This document shows, piece after piece, positions 46,396-54,506 of a stretch of DNA of 64,000 nucleotides (positions are counted from its first letter, which is position 1; each line of letters begins with the position of its first letter). Below the pieces are notes generated by a model. It worked only from the letters and a program-made list of their open reading frames with translations, had not been told where the DNA came from and made no database searches. The stretch comes from JBCCBV01 sp039033855 (GTDB lineage: Bacteria; Planctomycetota; Phycisphaerae; Phycisphaerales; Phycisphaeraceae). The DNA lies in contig JBCCBV010000003.1 in assembly GCA_039033855.1 (NCBI GenBank), forward strand, positions 124,001 through 188,000, in the 5' to 3' direction. The position numbers and the translations under genes were made by a program.

Positions 46396-46539
46396 GAGGG
46401 CGGCCAGACTACCTATCGCGGGCGTATCGGGCCGAGCCCGCCCGTTTCGAGCCGACATGCGCTGCCCGGCCCGAACCGCTGGCGTATCCTTGGCGTCCAA
46501 CCCACGGGGCACGGCCGCCCCCGAAACAGGAGCCCACCG

Positions 46540-46968
46540 ATGTCGGTGCCGATGGAACTCGCCCGCATCCTGATCCGCGAAACCGACGACATGCACGTGG
46601 TCGAGCTGCGCGAGGCCGGCGTCGACCCGGCCGACGCCCGCGTGTTCCCCATCGTCATCGGCTTGCACGAGGCCGGCGCCATTGAACGCCGGCTCATGGG
46701 CCACACCCCGCCCCGGCCGCAAACCCACGAGCTGCTCGAAAACGTCATTGGCGACCTGGGCTACCAGCTCGAACGCATCACCATTTCCGACTTGGAAAAC
46801 CACACGTTCTTCGCCAAGTTGCACCTGACCAACGGCGACCCCGGCCAGGCCCGCGAGATCGACGCACGGCCCAGCGACGCCATCGCCCTGAGCATCCCGG
46901 GCAGCACCCCGATTTTCGTGTCTGAACAGGTCCTCGAAGAGGTCTGCGGCCCCGAAGCGGGGGGGTAG
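46540..46968 (+). CDS. DUF151 bifunctional-nuclease-domain protein
   Basis: 142 residues from ATG 46540 with AGGAG 8 nt upstream. The pattern FPIVIGLHEAGAIERRL, PQTHELLENVIGDLGYQLERITISDLENHTFFAKLHL and EIDARPSDAIALSI is that of the BFN/DUF151 domain, proposed to have DNase/RNase activity in plant and Mycobacterium homologues. Length matches single-domain bacterial forms. The stop at 46968 is about 115 nt before the S10 operon promoter. Its own promoter was not recognised. Confidence 0.93.
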   Translation: MSVPMELARILIRETDDMHVVELREAGVDPADARVFPIVIGLHEAGAIERRLMGHTPPRPQTHELLENVIGDLGYQLERITISDLENHTFFAKLHLTNGDPGQAREIDARPSDAIALSIPGSTPIFVSEQVLEEVCGPEAGG

Positions 46969-47082
46969 CCGACCGGCGGCGTCCGGAATCCGGTTCGACG
47001 CCGTGCAAGCGGCGGAGCCGACTTGGCCCAACGCCTTGAAAAACCGGCGGTTTCCGCGGGTTCTCCACGCTTGCCGGCTTCG

Positions 47083-47110
47083 TTGACAGGGGGCTTGGCC
47101 TCGGTATACT
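47083..47110 (+). promoter_or_regulatory. Promoter of the S10-spc-alpha ribosomal cluster
   Basis: TTGACA (47083-47088) and TATACT (47105-47110) are separated by 16 bp: a perfect -35 and five-of-six -10. A start near 47117 would give a leader of about 97 nt before rpsJ. It is the strongest sigma-70-like promoter I saw in the window. Confidence 0.85.
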
Positions 47111-47213
47111 GCCCGGCTCGCCGCAGCGGGCTCACCCCTCCTGTCGTAACGAGTTTTCCGGACTGCCCATGGGGCGGCCCGGGTTTACCTGACCCCTGAA
47201 GAGACGATCCGCG

Positions 47214-47522
47214 ATGACCGGCGGAAAGATCCGAATCCGGATGGAAGCGTACGACCACCAGGCGCTGGACTCGTCCGCGCGGGAGATCGTGGACCACGCC
47301 AAGCGGACCCACGCCAAGGTCTCCGGCCCGGTGCCCCTGCCGACCCGGATCGAACGCTACACCGTTCTCCGCGGCCCGCACGTCGATAAGAAATCGCGCG
47401 AACAGTTCGAGATCCGCACCCACAAGCGGATCATCGACATCTCCGAACCCAACGCCCGCACCGTCGAGGCGCTCAACCGGCTGGTCGTTCCCGCCGGTGT
47501 GTTTGTCAAGATCAAGGCGTAA
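47214..47522 (+). CDS. rpsJ: 30S ribosomal protein S10
   Basis: 102 residues, normal length. The sequence runs KIRIRMEAYDHQALDSSAREIV, VSGPVPLPTR and HKRIIDISEPNARTVEALNRLVVPAGVFVKIKA, the full S10 pattern. It opens the long ribosomal cluster about 97 nt after the promoter. It also serves as NusE in transcription antitermination in well-studied bacteria. rplC follows after 64 nt. Confidence 0.98.
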   Translation: MTGGKIRIRMEAYDHQALDSSAREIVDHAKRTHAKVSGPVPLPTRIERYTVLRGPHVDKKSREQFEIRTHKRIIDISEPNARTVEALNRLVVPAGVFVKIKA

Positions 47523-47586
47523 TGACGCCTCGGTCCCCGTTCGGCGATGACGCCGGCCGGGTCGACCGATCGCCGGAGCTTTTGCC

Positions 47587-48264
47587 ATGGCCGCCATCCT
47601 CGGACGCAAAGTCGGTATGACGCGTCTGTTCACCGAGAACGGGAAGAACATCCCCGTCACGGTGGTGCAGGCAGGTCCCTGCTTTGTCAGCCAGGTGAAG
47701 ACCGCCGAGTCCGACGGCTACGCCGCGGTCCAGATCGCTTTTGAAGACGTGCCCGGCCGCAACTCCACCCAGCCCGTCATGGGCCACGACCACAAGGCTG
47801 GTCTGGCCCCCAAGCGGGTCCACCGCGAGGTCCGCGTGGCCGAAGACAAGGCCGCCGAGTTCACGCCCGGCCAAGAACTCACCGTCGCCGACTGGGCCGA
47901 CGTCAAGTTCGTGGATGTCGTGGGCGTCAGCAAGGGCAAGGGCACCCAAGGCCCGATGAAACGGCACGGGTTTGCCGGCCAGGAGGCCAGTCACGGCGTC
48001 GAGCGGAAGCACCGCTCGCCCGGCTCGGTCGGCGGCCGATCGGCCTACCTCGGCGGCGGCCGCCCGAAAAAGGGCATCCGCATGGCCGGACGCATGGGCA
48101 ACGAACGCGTGACCGTGCGCAGCGTTGAAGTCGTGGGCGTGGATACGGATCGGGGCTTGCTCCTGCTAAAGGGGCCGGTCCCGGGCGCTCGCAGTTCCTT
48201 GGTACTCGTTCGGGAGGCGGTCCGGCTGTATAAGCAAAAGGCCACGTTGGCCCAGGCGTCGTAA
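47587..48264 (+). CDS. rplC: 50S ribosomal protein L3
   Basis: 225 residues, near the usual 210. An early assembly protein of the 50S subunit. The start MAAILGRKVGMTRLF and the central SKGKGTQGPMKRHGFAGQEASHG (which in mature ribosomes carries the loop near the peptidyl-transferase centre) are intact. GGAG lies 9 nt before the ATG. A 169-nt spacer with a hairpin (48354-48361 with 48371-48378) separates it from the favoured rplD start. Confidence 0.98.
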   Translation: MAAILGRKVGMTRLFTENGKNIPVTVVQAGPCFVSQVKTAESDGYAAVQIAFEDVPGRNSTQPVMGHDHKAGLAPKRVHREVRVAEDKAAEFTPGQELTVADWADVKFVDVVGVSKGKGTQGPMKRHGFAGQEASHGVERKHRSPGSVGGRSAYLGGGRPKKGIRMAGRMGNERVTVRSVEVVGVDTDRGLLLLKGPVPGARSSLVLVREAVRLYKQKATLAQAS

Positions 48265-48433
48265 GTCGTTGCGGGCCATAGAGCCCGATCGAAACTGCGT
48301 CGTCGCCACAAGTCAGCCGCACCGAGTCGTGGGGTTCCACTAAGGAGCCCCGACCTTGGCCGTTTCCATCGGCCGAGGCCGGCCCCCACGGCGACCCCAA
48401 CGCACGCCCCATGCCGGGCCCGTAGGTACACCG

Positions 48434-49144
48434 ATGATCAGCATCCCCGTTTACAACGAGCAGGGCGAAGAAATCCGCCAAGTCGAGATCGACGAGCAGT
48501 CGCTCGGCGGCGAGGTTCGCCCCGCCCTCCTCAAGCAGGCCTACGTCCGAACCCACGCCAACCGTCGCCGGGAAAACCGCCCGACCAAGACGCGCAGCAT
48601 GGTCGAAGGCTCGACCCGCAAGCTCTACAAGCAAAAGGGCACCGGCAACGCCCGCCGGGGCGACCGCAAGGCCAACATCCTCCGCGGCGGCGGCCACGCC
48701 AAAGCCAAGGTCCGCCACTCGTGGGACCAGGGCATGCCCAAGAAGATGCGTCGCCTGGCGAACCGCAACGCCCTGCTCGCCAAGGCGGTCGACGGCGAGA
48801 TCAAACTCGTCGAATCCTCGGCGTTCGACCACGACGCCCCGAGCACCAAGCGGTTCGCCTCGCTGCTGACGGTCCTCAAGATCAACCGCACCTGCCTGGT
48901 GGCGATGCCCGATGTGCGTGGCCCCGCCGCCCGCTCGGCCGGCAACCTGGCCGACGTCCGCGTGACGCCGATCGATCGCCTGGGTGCCTTCGAGGTGCTC
49001 AACCACCGGTTCTTGCTCGCCGACGCCGACGCCTTCCAGCGTGTGGTCGATCGTCCGGCCGCCCCGGCCGAAGAGGTCGGCCCCGGCGACATCGCCAACG
49101 AGGCCAAGGCCGCAGACAAGGCCGCCGAACGGGAGAACGCCTGA
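48434..49144 (+). CDS. rplD: 50S ribosomal protein L4
   Basis: 236 residues from ATG 48434 (MISIPVYNEQGEE). The long loop shows RSMVEGSTRKLYKQKGTGNARRGDRKANILRGGG, which reaches the exit tunnel. The C-terminus has a 25-residue Ala/Glu/Lys tail beyond the E. coli length. An in-frame TTG at 48356 with AAGGAG 7-8 nt upstream would add 26 basic residues, and may be an alternative start. In enteric bacteria L4 represses the S10 leader; no such leader was recognised here. The stop overlaps rplW by one base. Confidence 0.97.
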   Translation: MISIPVYNEQGEEIRQVEIDEQSLGGEVRPALLKQAYVRTHANRRRENRPTKTRSMVEGSTRKLYKQKGTGNARRGDRKANILRGGGHAKAKVRHSWDQGMPKKMRRLANRNALLAKAVDGEIKLVESSAFDHDAPSTKRFASLLTVLKINRTCLVAMPDVRGPAARSAGNLADVRVTPIDRLGAFEVLNHRFLLADADAFQRVVDRPAAPAEEVGPGDIANEAKAADKAAERENA

Positions 49145-49455
49145 TGGACTCGACCTACATCATCAAGCGCCCGATCATCACCGAGAAGTCGACCTGGGAA
49201 GCCACCCGCGTCATCGCCAAGGGCAAGCGCGCCGGCGACAGCGTGAACCGCTACCACTTCGAGGTGCTCAAGTCCGCCGACAAGAACCAGATCCGCCGGG
49301 CCGTGCAAGAGCTCTACGGCGTCCGCGTCGAGAAGGTCGCCACCCAGATCCGCAAGGGCAAGTACCGCCGCACGCGTTTTGGCCCGGCCAAGACTTCCGA
49401 CTGGAAAAAGGCCGTCGTCCAGCTCCATCCCGAGGACCGCATCGAGCTGTTCTGA
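49144..49455 (+). CDS. rplW: 50S ribosomal protein L23
   Basis: 103 residues. The pattern YIIKRPIITEKSTW, YHFEVLKSADKNQIRRAVQELYGVRVEKV and RKGKYRRTRFGPAKTSDWKKAVVQL is complete. L23 lies at the tunnel exit and docks trigger factor and SRP. The start overlaps the rplD stop (TGATG), so translation is probably coupled. rplB follows after 37 nt. Confidence 0.98.
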   Translation: MDSTYIIKRPIITEKSTWEATRVIAKGKRAGDSVNRYHFEVLKSADKNQIRRAVQELYGVRVEKVATQIRKGKYRRTRFGPAKTSDWKKAVVQLHPEDRIELF

Positions 49456-49492
49456 TCGCAGCGGTCGCCCCGGCGACGCAAGGAAACTTTCC

Positions 49493-50350
49493 ATGGCCAT
49501 CCGCGTTTACAAACGAACCACCCCCGGGCGCCGCAACGCTTCGGTCAACCTCAAGACCGAGGTGACCAAGCAGAAGCCCGAGAAGACCCTGCTCGCCAAG
49601 GGCAACAAGACCGGCGGCCGGAACCACCACGGCAAGATCACCGTGCAGTCGCGCGGCGGCGGCGCCAAGCGTCGTTTCCGCAAGATCGACTTCGGCCGTA
49701 AGAAAGACGACGTGGCCGCCACCGTCGTCGGCATCGAGTACGACCCCAACCGCTCGGCCAACCTGGCCCTGCTCCAATACGCAGACGGCGAGAAGCGCTA
49801 CATCATCGCCCCCAAAACGCTGACCGACGGCATGGTCGTTCAGAGCTCTTCGAAGCGGCTCGAACCCAACGTCGGCAACTGCATGCCCCTGGCGCACATC
49901 CCCTCGGGCCTGAACGTCTGCTGCGTCGAGTTGCAGCCCGGCCGGGGCGCCCAGATGTGCCGCTCGGCCGGCGGCTACGCCCGCCTGACCAACAAAGAAG
50001 GCGACTGGGCCACCCTGGTGCTGCCGTCCGGCGAAATCCGCCAGGTCCACCTTGTATGCCGGGCCACCATCGGCCAGGTCGGCAACTCCGACCACAACCG
50101 CGTCGTGTTGGGCAAGGCCGGGCGTGCCCGCCACCTCGGTCGTCGCCCCCACACCCGCGGCATGGCCAAGAACCACCACGACCACCCGATGGGCGGCGGT
50201 GACGGCGGCTCCAAGTCCAACCGCGACCCCGCATCGAAGACCGGCGTCCTGGCCAAGGGCGGGCGCACCCGCACCCACGGCAAGGCGTCGAACAAACGCA
50301 TCCTCCGCCGCCGCGTCAGCAAGCGCTACGGCCAGTTGAAACTCAAGTAA
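49493..50350 (+). CDS. rplB: 50S ribosomal protein L2
   Basis: 285 residues, slightly above the usual 275. It supports peptidyl transfer and subunit joining. Motifs are GRNHHGKITVQSRGGGAKRRFRKIDF, SGEIRQVHLVCRATIGQVGN and the catalytic-loop GMAKNHHDHPMGGGDGGSK. The C-terminus differs from E. coli in having a longer basic segment (GGRTRTHGKASNKRILRRRV). A GGAAA ribosome site lies before the ATG. The 69-nt spacer to rpsS contains two hairpins, one a perfect 6-bp stem with loop CTCG (50391-50406). Confidence 0.98.
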   Translation: MAIRVYKRTTPGRRNASVNLKTEVTKQKPEKTLLAKGNKTGGRNHHGKITVQSRGGGAKRRFRKIDFGRKKDDVAATVVGIEYDPNRSANLALLQYADGEKRYIIAPKTLTDGMVVQSSSKRLEPNVGNCMPLAHIPSGLNVCCVELQPGRGAQMCRSAGGYARLTNKEGDWATLVLPSGEIRQVHLVCRATIGQVGNSDHNRVVLGKAGRARHLGRRPHTRGMAKNHHDHPMGGGDGGSKSNRDPASKTGVLAKGGRTRTHGKASNKRILRRRVSKRYGQLKLK

Positions 50351-50419
50351 CCCTTTGGAACCCGCCCCGGGCCGTTGGCCCTGGGGGACGCGCCGGCTCG
50401 CCGGCGAAAGGCGCCGCCT

Positions 50420-50710
50420 ATGCCCCGTTCGCTCAAAAAAGGCCCCTACGTCGACTTCAAGCTCTACCGCAAGGTCGAGCAGTTGAACCAGATGGACCGG
50501 CACGAGCCGGTCAAGACCTGGGCCCGTTCGTGCACCATCGTCCCCGAGTTTGTCGGGCACACCTTCATGGTGCACAACGGCCGTCAGTTCAACAATGTGT
50601 TCGTGACCGAAGACATGGTCGGTCACAAGCTCGGCGAGTTCAGCCCGACCCGCAGCTTCCGCAACCACACCACGGGCACCAAGGCCCAACGGGCCGCCGG
50701 CCGAGCCTGA
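50420..50710 (+). CDS. rpsS: 30S ribosomal protein S19
   Basis: 96 residues. Begins MPRSLKKGPYVDFKL and contains WARSCTIVPEFVGHTFMVHNGRQFNNVFVTEDMVGHKLGEFSPTRSF, the full S19 pattern. It binds with S13 at the head of the 30S. The AAAGG ribosome site follows a hairpin (50391-50406) by a few bases. The C-terminus is 3-4 residues longer than typical. rplV lies 63 nt on. Confidence 0.98.
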   Translation: MPRSLKKGPYVDFKLYRKVEQLNQMDRHEPVKTWARSCTIVPEFVGHTFMVHNGRQFNNVFVTEDMVGHKLGEFSPTRSFRNHTTGTKAQRAAGRA

Positions 50711-50773
50711 CCCCGGCTCTTTGACCCCCAGACCCCCAGCCGTCGCCGTGTGGCGCCGGAAAGTTGGATCGCG

Positions 50774-51115
50774 ATGCCTTACACCAACGTCCATCGGATG
50801 GCCCGGATCAGCCCGCTGAAGGTGCGCCAAGTGTGCAACCTCATCCGCGGCCGCAGCACGTCCGAGGCCCGCACGATTCTGGCCATGAACAAGAAGCGTG
50901 GGGCCGCGTTTGTGGCCGTGGCGCTCGACGCCGCCATCGCCAACGCCGACCAGGCCGAGGCGGATGTAAGGCGGCTGACAGTCTCCGACGCCCGTGTCGA
51001 TTCGGGCCCGACCATCAAGCGTTTCCAGCCGAAGGACCGCGGCCGGGCCCACCCGATCCTCAAGCGCACCAGCCACATCACCGTCAGCGTGGACGTCCCC
51101 GCCGACGAGGCCTAA
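50774..51115 (+). CDS. rplV: 50S ribosomal protein L22
   Basis: 113 residues. The order ARISPLKVRQVCNLIRGRS, ALDAAIANADQAEADV and FQPKDRGRAHPILKRTSHITVSV gives the L22 globular core and the extended hairpin that lines the exit tunnel. The hairpin tip (RGRAHPILKRTSH) is normal. The spacer after it (51116-51184) carries two tandem copies of a 9-bp CCCCGGAA(G/C) repeat. Confidence 0.97.
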   Translation: MPYTNVHRMARISPLKVRQVCNLIRGRSTSEARTILAMNKKRGAAFVAVALDAAIANADQAEADVRRLTVSDARVDSGPTIKRFQPKDRGRAHPILKRTSHITVSVDVPADEA

Positions 51116-51184
51116 GCCACGCCCCCCGGACGCCCCGGAAGCCCCGGAACCTTTTCGAACCCCTCACCCGAGCACGACACCACC

Positions 51185-51892
51185 ATGGGACAGAAAGTTC
51201 ATCCATTTGGGTTCCGCGTGGGCATCACCCAGGCGCACAAGTCGCGGTGGTACGCCCCGACCAAGGCGCTCTACGGCGAGCTGCTGATCGAAGACCACAA
51301 GATCCGCAACTTCCTGGACCGCAAGCTCAACCGCACCCCGCCATTCGCGGCCGTGTCCGACCTGCACATCGAGCGCACGCGTGAAGAGCTCAAGATCATC
51401 GTCCGCACCGCTCGGCCGGGCATCGTGATCGGCCCCCGCGGCGACACGATCAACCACCTGACCGAAGACCTGCAGCGCCTGACCGGCCGGAACGTCTCGA
51501 TCACCTGCGTCGAGGTCAACACCCCCGACGCCGAGAGCCAGCTCGTCGCCGAGTCCATCGCCGAGCAGCTCGCCAAGCGGGCCAGCTTCCGCCGGGTGAT
51601 GAAGATGAAGGCCGAAGCCACCATGAACGCCGGCGCCAAGGGCGTGAAGATCCAGCTGTCGGGCCGGCTCGGCGGGCACGAAATGTCGCGCTCCGAAGAC
51701 ATCCGCCTCGGCGCCATCCCGCTGCAGACGCTGCAGGCCAACATCGATTACGGCTTCGCCGAGTCCAAGACCACCTACGGCACGCTGGGCGTGAAGGTCT
51801 GGATCTTCAAAGGCCTTTACGAGGTCGACCAAGAGCAGGAATACGAATCGCGCGCCGCCGGCGCCCGCGCCAAGTCGCGAGGCCGTCGCTAA
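51185..51892 (+). CDS. rpsC: 30S ribosomal protein S3
   Basis: 235 residues, normal length. It opens MGQKVHPFGFRVGITQAHKSRWYA; the KH domain shows RTARPGIVIGPRGDTINHL; the C-terminal domain AKGVKIQLSGRLGGHEMSRSEDIRLGAIPLQTLQANIDYGF is complete. It lies at the mRNA entry site. The tail is short and basic (AGARAKSRGRR). rplP follows after 24 nt. Confidence 0.98.
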   Translation: MGQKVHPFGFRVGITQAHKSRWYAPTKALYGELLIEDHKIRNFLDRKLNRTPPFAAVSDLHIERTREELKIIVRTARPGIVIGPRGDTINHLTEDLQRLTGRNVSITCVEVNTPDAESQLVAESIAEQLAKRASFRRVMKMKAEATMNAGAKGVKIQLSGRLGGHEMSRSEDIRLGAIPLQTLQANIDYGFAESKTTYGTLGVKVWIFKGLYEVDQEQEYESRAAGARAKSRGRR

Positions 51893-51916
51893 GCAACGCG
51901 ACCCTGGAGAACCGTC

Positions 51917-52333
51917 ATGCCCCTGATGCCCAAACGCGTCAAGTTCCGCAAGCAACAGCGCGGAAAAATCCGAGGCAACGCCTCGCGCGGCAACACCGTG
52001 GCCTACGGCGATTACGGCCTGCAGGTCCTGGACCGCGGCCTGATCACCGCCCGCCAGATCGAGGCCGGCCGTATCGCCGCCCGCCAGTACGTTTCGCGCG
52101 AAGGCAAGCTCTTCGTCCGCGTGTTCCCCGACAAGCCCATGAGCAAGAAGCCGCTCGAAACCCGTATGGGCAAGGGCAAAGCCGAGCCCGAATACTGGGG
52201 CGCCCGCGTCAAGCCCGGCACGATCCTGTACGAGATCACCGGCGTGCCCAAGGAACTCGCCAAGCGGGCCTTCCTCCGCGTGGCCTACAAAATGCCGATG
52301 CGCTGCCGCTTCGTCGAGCGCCAGAGCCACTAA
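51917..52333 (+). CDS. rplP: 50S ribosomal protein L16
   Basis: 138 residues. MPLMPKRVKFRKQQRGKIRG and FPDKPMSKKPLETRMGKGKAEPEYWGARVKPGTILYEITGVPKELAKRAFLRVAYKMPM match L16 throughout, including the loop near the A-site tRNA. GGAG lies 8 nt before the ATG. The rplP-rpmC spacer (53 nt) holds a G-rich hairpin just before the rpmC ribosome site. Confidence 0.98.
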   Translation: MPLMPKRVKFRKQQRGKIRGNASRGNTVAYGDYGLQVLDRGLITARQIEAGRIAARQYVSREGKLFVRVFPDKPMSKKPLETRMGKGKAEPEYWGARVKPGTILYEITGVPKELAKRAFLRVAYKMPMRCRFVERQSH

Positions 52334-52386
52334 GCAACGCCTTTGAGCCCCATCCCCCGGGCCGACTTCCGGGGGGGAGACCGGTC

Positions 52387-52617
52387 ATGAAGCCGCAAGA
52401 ATCCCGCAAGATGTCCGACGCCGAGCTCGTCGAAGAAACCCGCAACCTGCGTACCCGCTTGTTCGAGCTGCGCGGCCAGGCGGTCACCGAGAAGCTCGAG
52501 AACCCGCGCCAGCTGCGCAACCTGCGCCGCGACATCGCCCGACTGTTGACAGAGCAGCGCAGCCGTGCCATCGCCGCCGCGCCGCAACCCGAAACGCAAC
52601 CCGCCGCCGCCGGCTAA
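52387..52617 (+). CDS. rpmC: 50S ribosomal protein L29
   Basis: 76 residues. SDAELVEETRNLRTRLFELRGQAVTEKLENPRQLRNLRRDIARLLTEQRSR is the L29 pattern of two helices. An extra 12-residue Ala/Pro/Gln tail lies beyond the usual end. Its ribosome site (GGGAGA, 52375-52380) abuts a 7-bp stem CCCCCGG/CCGGGGG (52354-52360 with 52369-52375). rpsQ is 21 nt downstream. Confidence 0.95.
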   Translation: MKPQESRKMSDAELVEETRNLRTRLFELRGQAVTEKLENPRQLRNLRRDIARLLTEQRSRAIAAAPQPETQPAAAG

Positions 52618-52638
52618 CCCCCGCGAGAACCCCGACCG

Positions 52639-52923
52639 ATGACCGAAGCCCAAGACAACCCGACCGGCGCCCGCATCGGCGTGGTCAAGAGCGACAAGCG
52701 CGACAAGACCCGCACCGTCGCGGTGGAAACCCAGAAGGTCCACCCCAAGTACGGCAAGCGCCTGCGTCGCGAAAAGCGCCTGCACGTCCACGATGAAGAC
52801 AACACCTCGCGCGAAGGCGACCGCGTCGAAATCGTTTCGTGCAAGCCGATCTCCAAGACCAAGACCTGGCGCCTGAACCGCGTCGTCGAACGCGCCCCCG
52901 AGTCCATCGAGACCACCGCCTAA
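52639..52923 (+). CDS. rpsQ: 30S ribosomal protein S17
   Basis: 94 residues with an OB fold. GARIGVVKSDKRDKTRTVAVETQKVHPKYGKRLRREKRLHVHDEDNTSREGDRVEIVSCKPISKTKTWRLNRVVE is the full S17 pattern. The stop codon TAA lies inside a 22-bp perfect palindrome (52919-52940). A 94-nt spacer then leads to rplN, longer than most in this cluster. Confidence 0.97.
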   Translation: MTEAQDNPTGARIGVVKSDKRDKTRTVAVETQKVHPKYGKRLRREKRLHVHDEDNTSREGDRVEIVSCKPISKTKTWRLNRVVERAPESIETTA

Positions 52924-52940
52924 GACGCCGGCGTCTTAGG
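52919..52940. repeat. 22-bp perfect palindrome over the rpsQ stop
   Basis: CCTAAGACGCC (52919-52929) is followed immediately by its exact reverse complement GGCGTCTTAGG (52930-52940). The rpsQ TAA is at 52921-52923. As RNA it would fold to a 9-bp stem with a tight loop; no U-tract follows. Confidence 0.85.
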
Positions 52941-53017
52941 TGCCCGGGCCTTTCCCAGCCTCGCCGTACCGGTTTGTTTACCCGCCTTGCCCACCCGCCT
53001 CGCTATAGAGCCACGCC

Positions 53018-53404
53018 ATGATCCAACAGGAATCCCGAGTCGATGTCGCGGACAACAGCGGGGCGAAAATCGCCTACGTCATCCGCGTGCTCGGCAAAAA
53101 AACCGCCCGGGGCAAGTTCACCCGGCCGACCGCCACGCTCGGCGACAAGGTCGTCTGCTCCGTCAAGAAGGCGCTGCCCAGCAGCGACATGAAGTCGGGC
53201 ACGATCGTCCAGGGCGTCGTGGTCCGCTCGAAGTATCCCGTGCGCCGCAGCGACGGCAGCTACGTCCGGTTCGACCGCACCGCCGTGGTGCTGATCGATA
53301 AAGACGGCAACCCGCGCGGCACCCGCATCTTCGGCGCCGTGGCCCGCGAGCTGCGTGAACGCAACTTCATGAAGATCGTTTCTCTCGCTTCGGAGGTGGT
53401 CTGA
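53018..53404 (+). CDS. rplN: 50S ribosomal protein L14
   Basis: 128 residues, a little over the usual 122. MIQQESRVDVADNSGAKIAYVIRVLG, GTIVQGVVVRSKYPVRRSDGSYVRFDRTAVVLIDKDGNPRGTRIFGAVARELRERNFMKIVSLASEVV are diagnostic. It forms an intersubunit contact. rplX begins 1 nt after its stop. Confidence 0.98.
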   Translation: MIQQESRVDVADNSGAKIAYVIRVLGKKTARGKFTRPTATLGDKVVCSVKKALPSSDMKSGTIVQGVVVRSKYPVRRSDGSYVRFDRTAVVLIDKDGNPRGTRIFGAVARELRERNFMKIVSLASEVV

Positions 53405-53405
53405 C

Positions 53406-53753
53406 ATGCCACGACACATCCGCAAAGGCGACACCGTGATGGTGACCGCCGGTAAAGACCGCAACAAGCAGGGCAAGGTGCTCCGCGTGCTCGTCGACAA
53501 AGAGCGCGTGGTGATCGAGGGCGTCAACGTCCACACCAAGCACATCAAGCCCACGCAGACCCAACCGCAAGGCGGGCGCATCCGCGTCGAGATGCCCGTG
53601 CACTGGTCGAACGTCTCGCCCGTGGTCGACGGCAAGGCCACCCGCGTCCGCTTCGAAACCCGCGAAGACGGCAGCAAAGTCCGTGTCGCGGCCAGCAACG
53701 GCCAGCAGATCGGCCCCGAACTCCGCAAGGCCCGCACCTCCGCCCCGAGCTAA
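53406..53753 (+). CDS. rplX: 50S ribosomal protein L24
   Basis: 115 residues with a KOW motif: KGDTVMVTAGKDRNKQGKVLRVLVDKERVVIEGVNVHTKHIKPTQTQPQGGRIRVEMPVHWSNVS. It helps start 50S assembly. Start ATG is 1 nt after the rplN TGA, so coupled. The end (VRVAASNGQQIG...) is a typical short tail. rplE is 71 nt downstream. Confidence 0.97.
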   Translation: MPRHIRKGDTVMVTAGKDRNKQGKVLRVLVDKERVVIEGVNVHTKHIKPTQTQPQGGRIRVEMPVHWSNVSPVVDGKATRVRFETREDGSKVRVAASNGQQIGPELRKARTSAPS

Positions 53754-53824
53754 CCCCCTTTAAGCACCCCGACCCGCGCCGCCTAACCCACGGCACCCAA
53801 TCCCGGGCCCCCCCGAGCCTCGCC

Positions 53825-54463
53825 ATGAGCGAAGAACAAACCCACGTCAAACCCGCCGTCGCCCCCCGCGTCAAGACGCGCTTCCACGAGGAAATCGTCC
53901 CCGCGCTGCGCGAAGAGTTCGGGCTGACCAACCCTTTCCAGGCCCCCAGTCTGGCCAAGATTGTCGTCAGCGTCGGCCTCGGCAAGCAGATCGAGGGCAC
54001 CAAGCTCAAGTCCGGCGTGAAGGACCAGGTCCTGCAAGACCTCTCGCTCATCACCGGCCAGAAGGCCGTCATGATCCGGGCCAAGAAGTCGGTCGCCAAC
54101 TTCAAGGTGCGCGAGGGCTACGAAACCGCCTCCATGGTCACCCTCCGAGGCGACCGGATGTGGGAGTTCCTCGACCGCCTGATCACCCTGGCCATCCCCC
54201 GCATCAAAGACTTCCGCGGCCTGCCCGACAAGAGCTTCGACGGCCGGGGCAACTACTCGTTCGGCCTGACCGAGCAGGGCATCTTCCCCGAGGTCGACAT
54301 GGCCAACGCCAAGTTCACCTTCGGCATGCACGTGACCTTCAACTGGAAGAACAGCACCGACGCCGTCACCCGACAGGCGCTGGCGAAAATGGACTTCCCC
54401 TTCCGCAAGCCCCCCAAAGAATCCACCAAGGGCGCCAAGCCCGCCGCCACCGCGGCCGCCTGA
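53825..54463 (+). CDS. rplE: 50S ribosomal protein L5
   Basis: 212 residues. Motifs LTNPFQAPSLAKIVVSVGLG, ITGQKAVMIRAKKSVANFKVREG and YSFGLTEQGIFPEVDMANAKFTFGMHVTF identify L5, which carries 5S rRNA. An N-terminal lead of about 16 residues and a C-terminal tail (PPKESTKGAKPAATAAA) are extra to the E. coli form (179). rpsN follows after 43 nt. Confidence 0.97.
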   Translation: MSEEQTHVKPAVAPRVKTRFHEEIVPALREEFGLTNPFQAPSLAKIVVSVGLGKQIEGTKLKSGVKDQVLQDLSLITGQKAVMIRAKKSVANFKVREGYETASMVTLRGDRMWEFLDRLITLAIPRIKDFRGLPDKSFDGRGNYSFGLTEQGIFPEVDMANAKFTFGMHVTFNWKNSTDAVTRQALAKMDFPFRKPPKESTKGAKPAATAAA

Positions 54464-54506
54464 CCCCGGCAGCCAGACCCGCCTGAGCGCCCCCAAGGAG
54501 CCCGTT

